From NCBI GenBank assembly GCA_017430365.1, contig JAFRNC010000002.1, positions 372,001 to 436,000 on the forward strand: 64,000 nucleotides of DNA. The letters run 5' to 3'. Source of the stretch: Bacteroidales bacterium. Its GTDB lineage: Bacteria > Bacteroidota > Bacteroidia > Bacteroidales > UBA932. This document shows, in pieces, positions 36,801 through 46,195 of the stretch. A program made the translations under genes and the position numbers. Every line of letters starts with the position of its first letter. The stretch's first letter is position 1. Under the pieces are notes generated by a model. That model did no database searches. It saw nothing but the letters and a program-made list of their open reading frames with translations, and was not told the DNA's origin.

Positions 36801-37877
36801 ATGGCCATAGACTCTGATACTACATTTACCAGCCAATCAGCCTTGATCAAGGCGATGCGGTTTCCGCTGATCGTCCTGGTCCTGTTCGAGCATTCTGTAG
36901 GCGTTTTTGCCGGAGTAAATACAACATACGGCTTTATATCAGAGATGATATCGCACCACATATGTCCGATTGCAGTCTGTTTGTTTTTCTTTCTTTCCGG
37001 TTATTTGTTCTTCTTGAATTTGGAAGAAGGGGCTTTTTCGTCCCGGTGGATTCTCAGTAAATGGAAACGACGCATCCGGACGCTGCTGATTCCCTACCTT
37101 ATCTGGAATGCATTGATGGTCCTGGCCATTTTATTAAAGAATTATGGCTTTTCCCTGGTCGGCATGCAGGTAAATCCCGATGAAATGCAGACGGTCCATC
37201 AAGGTATCGTCTATTGGTTTATCACCGGCCCTGCAGACTTCCCACTGTGGTTCTTGTTGGACATGATGGTGATGAGCCTGATCACACCGCTCCTATACCC
37301 TTTATATAAGAAGTATCCGTGGATTGCGCTAGTGATTCTGATCCTTCTCTATTTAAGCCCGTGGACACCCCGGATACTTTCAATCCGAGCCATCTTTTTC
37401 TTCAGCCTCGGAGCATGGATGAGCATAAACCATATTTCATTTCTTTCTATAAGCAGAAAGACAAGGATACCGGCAGCCATTGCAGCTGTCATTCTTTTGA
37501 TACTGGCCACTGCTTTCATGGAAAAGCCTTTGCATGAGTGGCTGCTTCGCGCTTTTTATCCGTTAGGCATGATTACGTTCTTGAACATCTGTGACCGACT
37601 GACCAGAAATCATAAGAATCAAGAAAGGCTTGTCCGGCTCTCTGCAAGCGTATTTTTCATTTACGCTGCCCACGAGATCTATATTCTTGGATGGACAAAA
37701 GGTCTCCTTCTCCGGTTATTTGGAGAGTCGCAGACAGGTATCTGGATCCGTTATTGGATGGTACCCGTAATTGTCCTGGCTGTCTGCCTGGTACTTTACC
37801 AACTGTTGAACAGACTGATGCCGCGTACGCTCGCTTTCATCTGCGGCGGCCGCACAACTATCGATAAAAAACAATGA
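36801..37877 (+). CDS. Acyltransferase family 3 membrane protein
   Basis: Membrane O-acyltransferase of 358 residues with about ten membrane helices, paralogous to the proteins at 29651 and 47295. The N-terminal motif is MRFPLIVLVLFEHS, followed by LFFFLSGYLFF and RRIRTLLIPYLIWN, and the C-terminus reads MPRTLAFICGGR. It probably acetylates or otherwise acylates the repeat unit. It overlaps the following GT8 gene by 4 bases. Confidence 0.9.
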   Translation: MAIDSDTTFTSQSALIKAMRFPLIVLVLFEHSVGVFAGVNTTYGFISEMISHHICPIAVCLFFFLSGYLFFLNLEEGAFSSRWILSKWKRRIRTLLIPYLIWNALMVLAILLKNYGFSLVGMQVNPDEMQTVHQGIVYWFITGPADFPLWFLLDMMVMSLITPLLYPLYKKYPWIALVILILLYLSPWTPRILSIRAIFFFSLGAWMSINHISFLSISRKTRIPAAIAAVILLILATAFMEKPLHEWLLRAFYPLGMITFLNICDRLTRNHKNQERLVRLSASVFFIYAAHEIYILGWTKGLLLRLFGESQTGIWIRYWMVPVIVLAVCLVLYQLLNRLMPRTLAFICGGRTTIDKKQ

Positions 37878-38779
37878 CACCCCTCGCCATCGCCTTCACA
37901 CCCAATTATTTCGTACCTGCCGCCACGATGCTCAGGTCGCTGCTGAATGCTTCGACGGACTCTTTTGAAGTGGTGTGTCTGGTCACTGAGCCTATCCCGG
38001 AACGGATGCAGGAGAAGCTGACCCGGCTCGGGGCTGGCAGGTTCTCGTTCCGATACCTGCCGCTCAAAGGGAGATTGAAAGGCATCTACACTGATCCCCG
38101 CTACACGGAGGCGGCTTCATTCCGGCTGCTGCTGCCGGAACTGCTTCCGGAATATGACAGGATAGTCTATATAGACTGTGACATAATCGTCAGACAGGAT
38201 ATCGGAAGACTGTATACAGAAACGGACTTGACCGGCAACTGGCTGGGTGTCGTGTTCGAAGCCCCCATTGAAAAACAGGCGGAACGTTTCCGCGCATTAG
38301 GCTGCGATCCTGACCGCTATTTCAACTCGGGTTTCCTGCTGATGAACCTTGCTCAGATGCGGAAGGACCATGTCTCTGAAAAACTGCTGGAAGCATGCCG
38401 GGTTCCCTATCTGGAATTTCCTGACCAGGATGCCCTCAATCAGGTATGTCAGGGGCACGTTCTGCCGCTAAGCCCGCTTTTCAACGGTATCAGGACTTTC
38501 TTCATTCCGAAATACCGTCCTGATTTCATCCGGCAGTATGGCGCATCGCTCTGGAGCGATGTGCAACGCGACGCCACAATCCATTACACCGGCGGAAAAC
38601 CGTGGAATCTCTTCACGGTCAAATTCGGAGAATGGTGGAAAAACTACGAATCACTTCCGGCAGAGATCAAAGAGGAGTGGGTACCTGACAGGAAGGTCTA
38701 CCGTCTGTGGCGAATCTACCAGACTCCCTTCGGCCGCCTGCTGGACGGGCTCAGGAATCTGAAACAGCATTTTGCATGA
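37874..38779 (+). CDS. Family 8 glycosyltransferase
   Basis: GT8-type retaining glycosyltransferase of 301 residues. Features: LAIAFTPNYFVPAATMLRSL, DxD in IVYIDCDIIV, FNSGFLLMNLAQMR, EFPDQDALN and IHYTGGKPWN near the C-terminus, the full GT8 set. GC content is higher than in the locus centre. It is paralogous to the protein at 28707-29651 but clearly diverged. It overlaps its neighbours on both sides by 4 bases. Confidence 0.92.
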   Translation: MTPLAIAFTPNYFVPAATMLRSLLNASTDSFEVVCLVTEPIPERMQEKLTRLGAGRFSFRYLPLKGRLKGIYTDPRYTEAASFRLLLPELLPEYDRIVYIDCDIIVRQDIGRLYTETDLTGNWLGVVFEAPIEKQAERFRALGCDPDRYFNSGFLLMNLAQMRKDHVSEKLLEACRVPYLEFPDQDALNQVCQGHVLPLSPLFNGIRTFFIPKYRPDFIRQYGASLWSDVQRDATIHYTGGKPWNLFTVKFGEWWKNYESLPAEIKEEWVPDRKVYRLWRIYQTPFGRLLDGLRNLKQHFA

Positions 38780-39648
38780 AACACGCATACCTTATTCTGG
38801 CCCACAACGAATTCGCTTTGCTGCAGACGCTGATTTCGTGCATTGACGATGCCCGCAACGACATCTATGTACATATCGACAAGAAAGTCAAGGCTTTACC
38901 CGAATTGCACACAAAGTATGCAGGACTGCAGTTGACGGCGCGTCGCATCGACATCCATTGGGGTGGGTTCAGCATGGTCGAAGCCGAATATGTCCTGTTA
39001 GAAGAGGCTGCCGCCAAGGGGCCCTATCAATATTACCACTTGCTCTCCGGGGTGGATCTGCCTCTCAAGAGCCAGGATTATATCAATGATTTCTTCAACA
39101 GGCACAACGGGAAGGAATTCATAGGCTACACATTGAACCGGATGACACCCGAACTGGAACGCCGTATGCAAAGGTGGCATCTGTTTTCCGAGCATTTCAG
39201 CCGGAACCGCGATATATTCGGACTGGTCCGCTCTGCCTGGATCAAAGTCCAGGAAGTCTTGGGAATCAAACGGAACCGGAATGTAGATTTCAAAAAGGGA
39301 TCGCAGTGGGCAAGCATGACCGAATCCTTTGTCCGATACTTGCTGGAGCACAAAGCCTGGGCAGAGAAAACCTTCCGTCACACCTTCGTCCCCGACGAAA
39401 GCGTGCTGCAAACCCTATGCTGGATGTCGCCCTGCCGGTCAAACATTTTCAACACTGAAGACGACGCGCTGGGCTGTATGCGCGCTATCGGCTGGAAGCA
39501 GGATCCGGACACCGGCAGATGGTCGCTCATCGACTGGAATGCGGCCGATTATGGCGCCTTGACTGCATCTCCTGCCCTTTTTGCCCGCAAGTTCAACAGC
39601 AAAGACATGTCGTTCATTGAAAAGATTGTATCTTTGTCGCAGCAATGA
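38776..39648 (+). CDS. Family 14 (core-2/I-branching type) glycosyltransferase
   Basis: A 290-residue GT14 protein: HAYLILAHNEFALLQTLISC, IYVHIDKKVKALPE, YQYYHLLSGVDLPLK, GSQWASMT, VPDESVLQTL and a C-terminal LFARKFNS match the paralogue at 30713 in order and spacing. It probably adds a branch or cap sugar. The frame is open from 38707, but ATG 38776, overlapping the GT8 stop (ATGA), is where the family begins. It also overlaps the FkbH-like gene by 4 bases. Confidence 0.9.
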   Translation: MKHAYLILAHNEFALLQTLISCIDDARNDIYVHIDKKVKALPELHTKYAGLQLTARRIDIHWGGFSMVEAEYVLLEEAAAKGPYQYYHLLSGVDLPLKSQDYINDFFNRHNGKEFIGYTLNRMTPELERRMQRWHLFSEHFSRNRDIFGLVRSAWIKVQEVLGIKRNRNVDFKKGSQWASMTESFVRYLLEHKAWAEKTFRHTFVPDESVLQTLCWMSPCRSNIFNTEDDALGCMRAIGWKQDPDTGRWSLIDWNAADYGALTASPALFARKFNSKDMSFIEKIVSLSQQ

Positions 39649-41360
39649 AAACCTTTCAAGAATTAAAACGCAACTGCAGGAAAGACGTATCTGCACTCCC
39701 GACCGTAAAGGTGGCGCTTGTCGGCGACACTGCCACTCAACTGCTCTCCACGGCAATCATTGGAACCGGCGTGGACAGGGGTTTGCGGATTGACCTGTTC
39801 GAGGCTGAATATAACCAGGTTGAACAACAGTTCCTGGATCCCGGCAGCGATCTGCACGCATTCGGACCGGAGCTGATAATCGTTTTCCAATCCACCCACA
39901 AATGGGCGGAGAAACATGCATTGGGCACGAATGAGCAAAAAACCGCACTTGCCGATGAGAGGCTGGATTTTGTCCGTACAATCTGCAGCCTTACCCCGGC
40001 AAAGGTCATCTACCTGAATTATCCCGAAATCGACGATACAATATTCGGCAGTTATGCCAACCGGGTAGCACTGTCTTTTACCTGGCAGGTCCGCAAGTTC
40101 AATTATGAACTGATGCGTCTTTCACAGGAGATTCCGAATCTCTTTGTCTGCGACCTTGCGGCATTACAAAACAAATTCGGGCGCGACATGTTCTTCGATG
40201 CATCGATTTATACGGGCACCGAAATGATCCTGTCGCTCGACTCACTCCCGTTTGTCAGCGCCCGCATACTTGACATTATCTGCGCGTTGAAAGGAAAATT
40301 CAAGAAATGTTTGATTCTGGACCTCGACAATACAGTCTGGGGCGGCGTAGTGGGAGATGACGGACTGGAAGGCATCCAGCTTGGGCACGGACTGGGCATC
40401 GGCAAGGCCTTTACCGAGTTCCAGATGTGGGTAAAGAAACTCAAAGACCGTGGCATTATCCTGTGCATCTGTTCGAAAAACGATGAGGACAAGGCCAAGG
40501 AGCCTTTCGAGAAGCATCCGGACATGGTATTACGGATTAAAGACATCGCCGTTTTCATGGCAAACTGGGAAACGAAAGTCGACAACATCCGGTCAATCCA
40601 ACAGATCCTCAACATCGGCTTCGACTCCATGGTCTTCCTCGACGACAACCCGTTCGAGCGGAACATAGTCCGCGAGCATATCCCTGACATCACGGTTCCC
40701 GAACTCCCCGACGACCCCGCCGAATATCTCGAGTATCTCTACTCGCTCAATCTGTTCGAGACCGCGTCATACAGCTCTACCGACAAAGACCGCACACAGC
40801 AATATCAAGTAGAAGCCAAACGTTCCAGTTACGCAAAGACTTTCCAGGATGAAGCCGCATTCCTGAAGTCGCTCGACATGGTCTCCTCGGTAGAAGGATT
40901 TACGGCATTCAACACCCCGCGCGTCGCCCAGCTTTCCCAGCGCAGCAACCAGTTCAATCTCCGGACAGTCCGCTACACGGAAGGCGAGATAGAAGCCCTG
41001 TCAAAGAATCCAGATGTAATTCCGCTAACCTTCACGCTTGAAGACAAATTCGGAGACAACGGGCTGATCTGCGTGATAATCATGAAACGGATGGATGCAG
41101 AATCACTATTTGTCGACACCTGGTTCATGAGTTGCCGGGTATTGAAACGGGGCATGGAGAATTTCACGCTCAACACTATGGTAGCCAAGGCGCGGGAAAA
41201 AGGCTGCAGGCGGATCGTGGGAGAGTACCTTCCCACCTTGAAAAACGGGATGGTGAAAGATCATTACGACCGGCTGGGTTTTACGGTCCTGGGGGGCGGG
41301 CGCTATGAACTGGACACCGAAACATATCAGGAAAAAGAGTGTTTTATCAAAACAAAATAA
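39645..41360 (+). CDS. FkbH-like HAD-IIIC family protein
   Basis: A 571-residue protein with three parts. An N-terminal region (about 20-200) resembles the SGNH-like domain that precedes HAD-IIIC modules. A HAD phosphatase domain follows with the nucleophile motif CLILDLDNTVWGGVVGDDG (D226, D228, T230) and LCICSKNDEDKAKEPFEKHP and FLDDNPFERNIV. A GNAT-like C-terminal region (about 420-560) comes last. Known FkbH family members take 1,3-bisphosphoglycerate, dephosphorylate it and load glyceryl onto the phosphopantetheine of an ACP. The next gene encodes an ACP 3 bases away, so glyceryl-ACP formation is the natural inference. It is translationally coupled to the GT14 gene (ATGA). Confidence 0.9.
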   Translation: MKTFQELKRNCRKDVSALPTVKVALVGDTATQLLSTAIIGTGVDRGLRIDLFEAEYNQVEQQFLDPGSDLHAFGPELIIVFQSTHKWAEKHALGTNEQKTALADERLDFVRTICSLTPAKVIYLNYPEIDDTIFGSYANRVALSFTWQVRKFNYELMRLSQEIPNLFVCDLAALQNKFGRDMFFDASIYTGTEMILSLDSLPFVSARILDIICALKGKFKKCLILDLDNTVWGGVVGDDGLEGIQLGHGLGIGKAFTEFQMWVKKLKDRGIILCICSKNDEDKAKEPFEKHPDMVLRIKDIAVFMANWETKVDNIRSIQQILNIGFDSMVFLDDNPFERNIVREHIPDITVPELPDDPAEYLEYLYSLNLFETASYSSTDKDRTQQYQVEAKRSSYAKTFQDEAAFLKSLDMVSSVEGFTAFNTPRVAQLSQRSNQFNLRTVRYTEGEIEALSKNPDVIPLTFTLEDKFGDNGLICVIIMKRMDAESLFVDTWFMSCRVLKRGMENFTLNTMVAKAREKGCRRIVGEYLPTLKNGMVKDHYDRLGFTVLGGGRYELDTETYQEKECFIKTK

Positions 41361-41363
41361 GAA

Positions 41364-41606
41364 ATGGAAAGAAATGAGGTATTAGCCCGTGTGCAGGACA
41401 TATTCAGGGATGTCCTTGACGACGATGAGATTGTCCTGTCCGATGCTACGACGGCCGATGATATCGATGAATGGGATTCCCTGAGCCATATCCAGCTGAT
41501 CGTCGCCATCGAAAAGGCTTTCAAGGTCAAGTTCACATCGAAAGAGATCCTGTCCTGGAAGAACATCGGCGAACTGATAGACTGTCTCATGACGAGAACT
41601 GCATAG
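41364..41606 (+). CDS. Acyl carrier protein
   Basis: An 80-residue acidic four-helix carrier protein with the phosphopantetheine-attachment Ser39 in DEWDSLSHIQLI. It lies directly between an FkbH-like loader and an MBOAT membrane acyltransferase, so it probably carries the acyl (perhaps glyceryl) thioester used to decorate the polysaccharide, in the way DltC carries D-alanine. It is not the fatty-acid-synthesis ACP, judging from context and sequence (the usual GADSLD motif is absent). Confidence 0.92.
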   Translation: MERNEVLARVQDIFRDVLDDDEIVLSDATTADDIDEWDSLSHIQLIVAIEKAFKVKFTSKEILSWKNIGELIDCLMTRTA

Positions 41607-41612
41607 CGCTGC

Positions 41613-43019
41613 ATGGTAGTTAATTCCTATCAATTCTGGATTTTTTTCGCAGCTGTCCTGCTTCCTTACTACACCGTATTGCGAAGAAACAGCAAAGGGC
41701 AGAACATCTGGCTGCTTGTTACTTCGTATTTTTTCTACGGTTATGCCAATTGGAAGAGCCTGCCTCTCCTGATTGCTGTTACAATCATTTTCTATCTGCT
41801 GGGTATTGGTATTGAAAAACAAAATGAGCGTAATACGGGAAAGGCAAGACTGTTGATGATATCCGGCCTCGTCCTCGGAATTGGCGTCCTTTTCTATTTC
41901 AAATATCTTGGAGTCCTGATTCCCGGCGCCACGCCCCTTTTGAATGTCATCGGCATCAGTTTCTTTACCTTCAAGTTGTTGGGCTATGTCGTGGACACCT
42001 ATTTGGGCAAAATGTCAGCCGTACGCAACATCATTGATTTTGGAGCGTACGTTGCATTCTTCCCTACTATCCTGTCCGGTCCCATTGACAGGCCGGGAGA
42101 ATTCATCCCGCAACTGGAGCGAAATCGCAATGCCGACTGGGACGGTATCGCCGAAGGATTCCGGCGTGTAGTATGGGGTTTATTCCTGAAACTCTGTATC
42201 GCTGACCGCATCAAAGCCTATCCTGATGCCGTATTCGGCAATGTTGGATACCACAATACCACGTCCATCATTCTGGCCGCTATCCTTTATGCCATTGAAA
42301 TGTATGCCGATTTCGCCGGATATTCAGAAATGGCTATCGGCGTCGGCCGCATCATGGGTTTTAAAGTAAGGGAGAATTTCCTCAGGCCTTTCTTCGCCCA
42401 GAATGTGAGTGAATACTGGCGCAGATGGCATATGTCCCTGACTAGTTGGATTACCGATTATGTCTATATGCCCCTTAATGTCGCTTTCCGCGGCTGGGGC
42501 AAATGGGGCCTCTACCTTGCCACCAGCATCAATGTGATTCTGATCGGAATCTGGCATGGAGCCCAGTGGGGCTATCTGCTGTTCGGTATTTGGCACAGTC
42601 TGTTTCTGATACTGGCCGCCGCGCTTGAAAAGAATCGGAAGACATTTGAAAAAAAGCATAAACTCAAGGGGAAATGGTATTACAAAACGCCCCGCAGGGT
42701 AGTCACATTCATAATTGTAGCCTGCGGTCTGGTCATTTTCCGTACAGAGAGCCTGTCCGACTTGACGGCGATTGTCAGTCAATGCGGTAAAGGCTTTGGC
42801 CCCATCTTCACGAATGGCTTGTTGGAAATCGGAACGCTCGGCCTTTTTTCCATATTGTTACTCTTCTTCAAGGAGATGAAAGACGAGAATGGCTGGAGCA
42901 TCCATTTTCTCCACTCCCAAAAGACGTGGCTACGCCTTGCCTCTATGGCCATTCTGTTCGCATATGTAATCTTTGCCGGAGAGTTAAAAGGATCTTCATT
43001 CATCTATTTCCAATTCTGA
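41613..43019 (+). CDS. MBOAT family membrane O-acyltransferase (AlgI/DltB-like)
   Basis: Polytopic membrane O-acyltransferase of 468 residues with about eleven membrane helices. The conserved residues are present: His273 in EYWRRWHMSLTSW and the invariant His315 in IGIWHGAQWG. MBOAT proteins of the DltB/AlgI type pass an acyl group from a cytoplasmic carrier through the membrane to an extracytoplasmic acceptor. With the ACP upstream and an anchored SGNH protein downstream this is a DltBCD-like arrangement. It starts 6 bases after the ACP stop. Confidence 0.95.
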   Translation: MVVNSYQFWIFFAAVLLPYYTVLRRNSKGQNIWLLVTSYFFYGYANWKSLPLLIAVTIIFYLLGIGIEKQNERNTGKARLLMISGLVLGIGVLFYFKYLGVLIPGATPLLNVIGISFFTFKLLGYVVDTYLGKMSAVRNIIDFGAYVAFFPTILSGPIDRPGEFIPQLERNRNADWDGIAEGFRRVVWGLFLKLCIADRIKAYPDAVFGNVGYHNTTSIILAAILYAIEMYADFAGYSEMAIGVGRIMGFKVRENFLRPFFAQNVSEYWRRWHMSLTSWITDYVYMPLNVAFRGWGKWGLYLATSINVILIGIWHGAQWGYLLFGIWHSLFLILAAALEKNRKTFEKKHKLKGKWYYKTPRRVVTFIIVACGLVIFRTESLSDLTAIVSQCGKGFGPIFTNGLLEIGTLGLFSILLLFFKEMKDENGWSIHFLHSQKTWLRLASMAILFAYVIFAGELKGSSFIYFQF

Positions 43020-43023
43020 TGAT

Positions 43024-43947
43024 ATGAAAGCATCGCAGTTTTTCATAAGGGCGCTCATCGTGCTGGCCATTGCAGCCGTCGTTGACATTATCTGCAAACC
43101 GGCAATGGACTCCTTGCGCAGCGCTTCTTTGCGGTCGAACCCCGACAACTACGAGATGACCTCGTACTACGGAGTTGAAATGGCGACTGAAGATATGCTT
43201 ATTCTGGGGGCCTCACCGGCAACACACCACTATATCCCGGCCATGTTGAGCGACAGCCTTGGACTGACAGTACGGAATCTTGGAAAGGACGGCGCATTCC
43301 TGTATTGTCAGATCTGCCAGGCACGTTTGATTCTGGAGCGTTACACACCCAAGTACCTGATTTGGGATTTGAACGACGACTGCCTGTCACACAACCTGGA
43401 CTGGGGTGATTTTATCGAGATCGCCGATTATTTTCCGTATCGTATAAACGATTTCAGTACGGCTATCATTAAAGAGATGGGGCCGGTTCAATTGTTTTCC
43501 CTTCATTCCAATCTATACCGGTACAATTCAAAACTGCCTGAATACCTGTTCGCTTTTGTGTCAGGCAGGAATTCGCAGTCAGGGTATGTCCCTTTACCAG
43601 CTGAGCAGTCGTTTATTCCGGAAATTACCAGCATGAAGGTTTCAGAAAATATACATCCCTTGAAAGCGAGATTGCTGGAAGAAATCCTCCTTCTCTGTCA
43701 AGAAAAAGGATGCCACGTTATTCTGGCCACTTCTCCCAGACTGGCAGACGACGGGGTTCAACAGACGAAACAGTATGAAGCCTTGGAGGAGATTGCCCAA
43801 CGCCTGTCCATTCCTTATTTCAACCACCATACAGACCCTCGCTTCTCAAACGAACTGTCACTTTTTCGAGATACTGACCACTTGAATGAACGTGGTGCAG
43901 AGCTTTATACATCTTGTTTTATCGAAGACTTGCATAGTTGTCTGTAA
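43024..43947 (+). CDS. Membrane-anchored SGNH-hydrolase-like protein (DltD/AlgX-like role)
   Basis: A 307-residue protein with one N-terminal membrane helix (about 7-25) and a periplasmic domain. The nucleophile strand is DMLILGASPATHHY (Ser64). The C-terminal FRDTDHLNERGAELY supplies the D283-x-x-H286 pair typical of SGNH esterases and of the DltD/AlgX/AlgJ accessory acetyl-transfer proteins. Such proteins act with an MBOAT channel to hand the acyl group to the glycan. It lies 4 bases after the MBOAT gene. The family is assigned by motif only; no close named relative was recognised. Confidence 0.75.
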   Translation: MKASQFFIRALIVLAIAAVVDIICKPAMDSLRSASLRSNPDNYEMTSYYGVEMATEDMLILGASPATHHYIPAMLSDSLGLTVRNLGKDGAFLYCQICQARLILERYTPKYLIWDLNDDCLSHNLDWGDFIEIADYFPYRINDFSTAIIKEMGPVQLFSLHSNLYRYNSKLPEYLFAFVSGRNSQSGYVPLPAEQSFIPEITSMKVSENIHPLKARLLEEILLLCQEKGCHVILATSPRLADDGVQQTKQYEALEEIAQRLSIPYFNHHTDPRFSNELSLFRDTDHLNERGAELYTSCFIEDLHSCL

Positions 43948-43960
43948 TCACGTGGAGCCC

Positions 43961-44938
43961 ATGCGCGTCAGTCTGATCATACCTGTTTACAATGCTGAAG
44001 CAACCTTGGCCGGAACGCTTCGCAGTCTGTCTGCCCAGCGTTTCCGTGATTTCGACATAACCTTTGTCGATGACGGGAGTACTGACAGAACCCCCGAATT
44101 ACTCCGGTCCTTTGCGACAGAAAGCGGCATTCCATGCCGGATCATCAGACAGAAGAACAGTGGAGTGGCTTCCGCCCGCAATACAGGGCTGGATGCTGCC
44201 ACCGGAGACTACGTAGGATTCGTCGACGCCGATGACCGTATCGAACCGGACGCCCTGGAAAGAGTGTTCCTTCTTTTGGACAAGTATGACAAGCACTTGG
44301 ATATTGTGGGGTGGGACTGGAAACTGGGATTTGCAAAAAACGGCCGTTTGATGCGGCAGGCCGACTATGACACACCTTTGCAAGCCCTTCAGAACCTTAT
44401 GGGCGGAACGATGCGATGGAATCTTTGGCTGTTCATGGTACGGCGCGAGTTCATTCTCCGGCATAACCTCCGTTTCATCGACGGAGCCAATATGGGCGAA
44501 GACATGCAGTTCATGATCAAGGCTTTCTGTGTCGCCGACCGGATCATTCAGATTCACGCGCCCCTGTATTGCTACAATGCCGTAAGCGAAACGTCGCTCA
44601 GCCGGCAGTTCAATGATGCACGCCGCGCTGAGATCTCACTGAATCTTTCTGAAGCGACGGCCGCAGTAACATCCTCCCCGTATTCCGGCTCATTGGCACC
44701 CTACATCCATTTCCTGAAGCTCTATTTGAAATTGCCCCTTCTTATAAGCGGCGACAGCAGCAACTATGAACTCTGGTATCGCTGGTGGCCCGAATCCAAT
44801 ACCATGGCCTCGGCAAATAAGGCGCTTCCTTTCAGGACACGGTTATTGCAACGGATGGCTGCCAAACGGATATGGGCAGGAGTCCGGTTATATTATTACC
44901 TTATATATAGGTTCGTATACGGCGTTTTGTATCGATAA
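43961..44938 (+). CDS. Family 2 glycosyltransferase
   Basis: GT-A glycosyltransferase of 325 residues. RVSLIIPVYNAEATLAGTL is at the N-terminus, followed by FVDDGSTDRTPE and YVGFVDADDRIEPDAL. The later block MGEDMQFMIKAF matches the (G)EDxxF capsule-GT2 motif. The frame is open upstream to 43886 inside the SGNH gene; ATG 43961, 13 bases after that stop, fits the family start. The C-terminal segment is rich in aromatic residues. Confidence 0.9.
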   Translation: MRVSLIIPVYNAEATLAGTLRSLSAQRFRDFDITFVDDGSTDRTPELLRSFATESGIPCRIIRQKNSGVASARNTGLDAATGDYVGFVDADDRIEPDALERVFLLLDKYDKHLDIVGWDWKLGFAKNGRLMRQADYDTPLQALQNLMGGTMRWNLWLFMVRREFILRHNLRFIDGANMGEDMQFMIKAFCVADRIIQIHAPLYCYNAVSETSLSRQFNDARRAEISLNLSEATAAVTSSPYSGSLAPYIHFLKLYLKLPLLISGDSSNYELWYRWWPESNTMASANKALPFRTRLLQRMAAKRIWAGVRLYYYLIYRFVYGVLYR

Positions 44939-44941
44939 TCC

Positions 44942-46195
44942 ATGAAAAAATTCCTCGCCGCCGTTTTTTGCGCCATCGTGGTAGATGCGTTTTTCTGGGA
45001 TTTTACCCTGGTTGTATTCCCCATAGCGAACTCAAAGATGATCTTGGCAGTAGTGGGTATCATTGCATACTTGTTCATCAGTCACCAAGAACACGGGCCT
45101 TCGATGTCCAACCGGGTCATTAAGTCCGGCTTCATAGCTGTCCTGTTCTCGCTATGGTGTTACATCGCAATCACTATCAACGGTACCGGCGACATGACTT
45201 ACGTAAGGTATTTTACTTCTTTCGCCACATGGGTTGGCGGAGCATACGGGACGTATGCCATCTTGCGCCGCATACATGGTCGGGTTGACCTTATGTTGAT
45301 TACACGCTATCTTGCGATTGTCTGCGTGGCTCAGTGTGTAATCGCCTTGCTCATCGAAAATATCCCTGCTGTCGAGTCGCTGGTCAAGTCAATCTTTTCA
45401 CAGGGATATGACTTCTTTGAACGTGGCGGTCGTCTTTACGGTATCGGATGTGCTCTGGATCCTGCCGGTGTGCGGTTCTCCGGAATACAGGTGCTAATCG
45501 CCCACCAGATTGTGGCAGAACCCAGGGTCAGGGAGAGTCTTCGCAAGTCAGGCTTCCTCTTCATCGCATTCCTCGTCATCACTGTAATCGGCTGTGTCAT
45601 CTCCAGAACGACTACAGTGGGCTCCGCGCTGGGATTGGCATACATAATATTCGGCATGTTCCGCATGCAGCGTGGCGGTAATATCTCCCGAATCCAGATT
45701 GCTCTTTCCGTACTGTTGATACTCCTTATATCAGCCACTATCGGTATTACCGTTTATCTTTACCACTCCAGCGCATCGTTCTACAGTGATATGCGCTTCG
45801 GATTCGAAGGCTTCTTCAATTGGGTGGAATATGGAGAATTCCGTACGACATCTACGGATATACTCATGAGCGTCATGTGGGTCTGGCCGACTGATCCTCA
45901 CGGATGGCTGGTAGGTTACGGCCTATACGGACTCTACACATGGGGAACCGATATCGGCTACTGTAATTTCGTGCTATACTGCGGGCTTGTGGGCCTAGTG
46001 ATTTATTCTTTCTATTACTTGTATAATCACCTGTCATTGATTTCCAAGTTTAACAGATTCATTATCCCCGCCCTGCTTCTGACAGCCGTTACGTTTATAG
46101 TATGGGCGAAGGTGGCCACCGATATCTTCCTGATCGACGCTCTTCTGTTCTGCATTGACGGCGACAAGGATTCTCCTCCCGGCAAAACGGCATGA
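44942..46195 (+). CDS. O-antigen polymerase-like (Wzy) membrane protein
   Basis: Very hydrophobic protein of 417 residues with about ten to twelve membrane helices and a long polar loop in the middle (about 280-330, with WVEYGEFRTTSTDILMSVM), as in Wzy polymerases. Wzy links flipped repeat units in the periplasm. Sequence conservation in this family is low, so the assignment rests on topology, the WGTDIGYCNFVLYCGL segment and the locus having a flippase but no other polymerase. It overlaps the next gene by 4 bases. Confidence 0.75.
   Translation: MKKFLAAVFCAIVVDAFFWDFTLVVFPIANSKMILAVVGIIAYLFISHQEHGPSMSNRVIKSGFIAVLFSLWCYIAITINGTGDMTYVRYFTSFATWVGGAYGTYAILRRIHGRVDLMLITRYLAIVCVAQCVIALLIENIPAVESLVKSIFSQGYDFFERGGRLYGIGCALDPAGVRFSGIQVLIAHQIVAEPRVRESLRKSGFLFIAFLVITVIGCVISRTTTVGSALGLAYIIFGMFRMQRGGNISRIQIALSVLLILLISATIGITVYLYHSSASFYSDMRFGFEGFFNWVEYGEFRTTSTDILMSVMWVWPTDPHGWLVGYGLYGLYTWGTDIGYCNFVLYCGLVGLVIYSFYYLYNHLSLISKFNRFIIPALLLTAVTFIVWAKVATDIFLIDALLFCIDGDKDSPPGKTA

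Noticed and set aside
43886..43960. N-terminal extension of the GT2 gene at 43961 inside the SGNH gene
   Set aside because: It overlaps the end of the SGNH gene with no family similarity; ATG 43961 starts the GT-A domain exactly.
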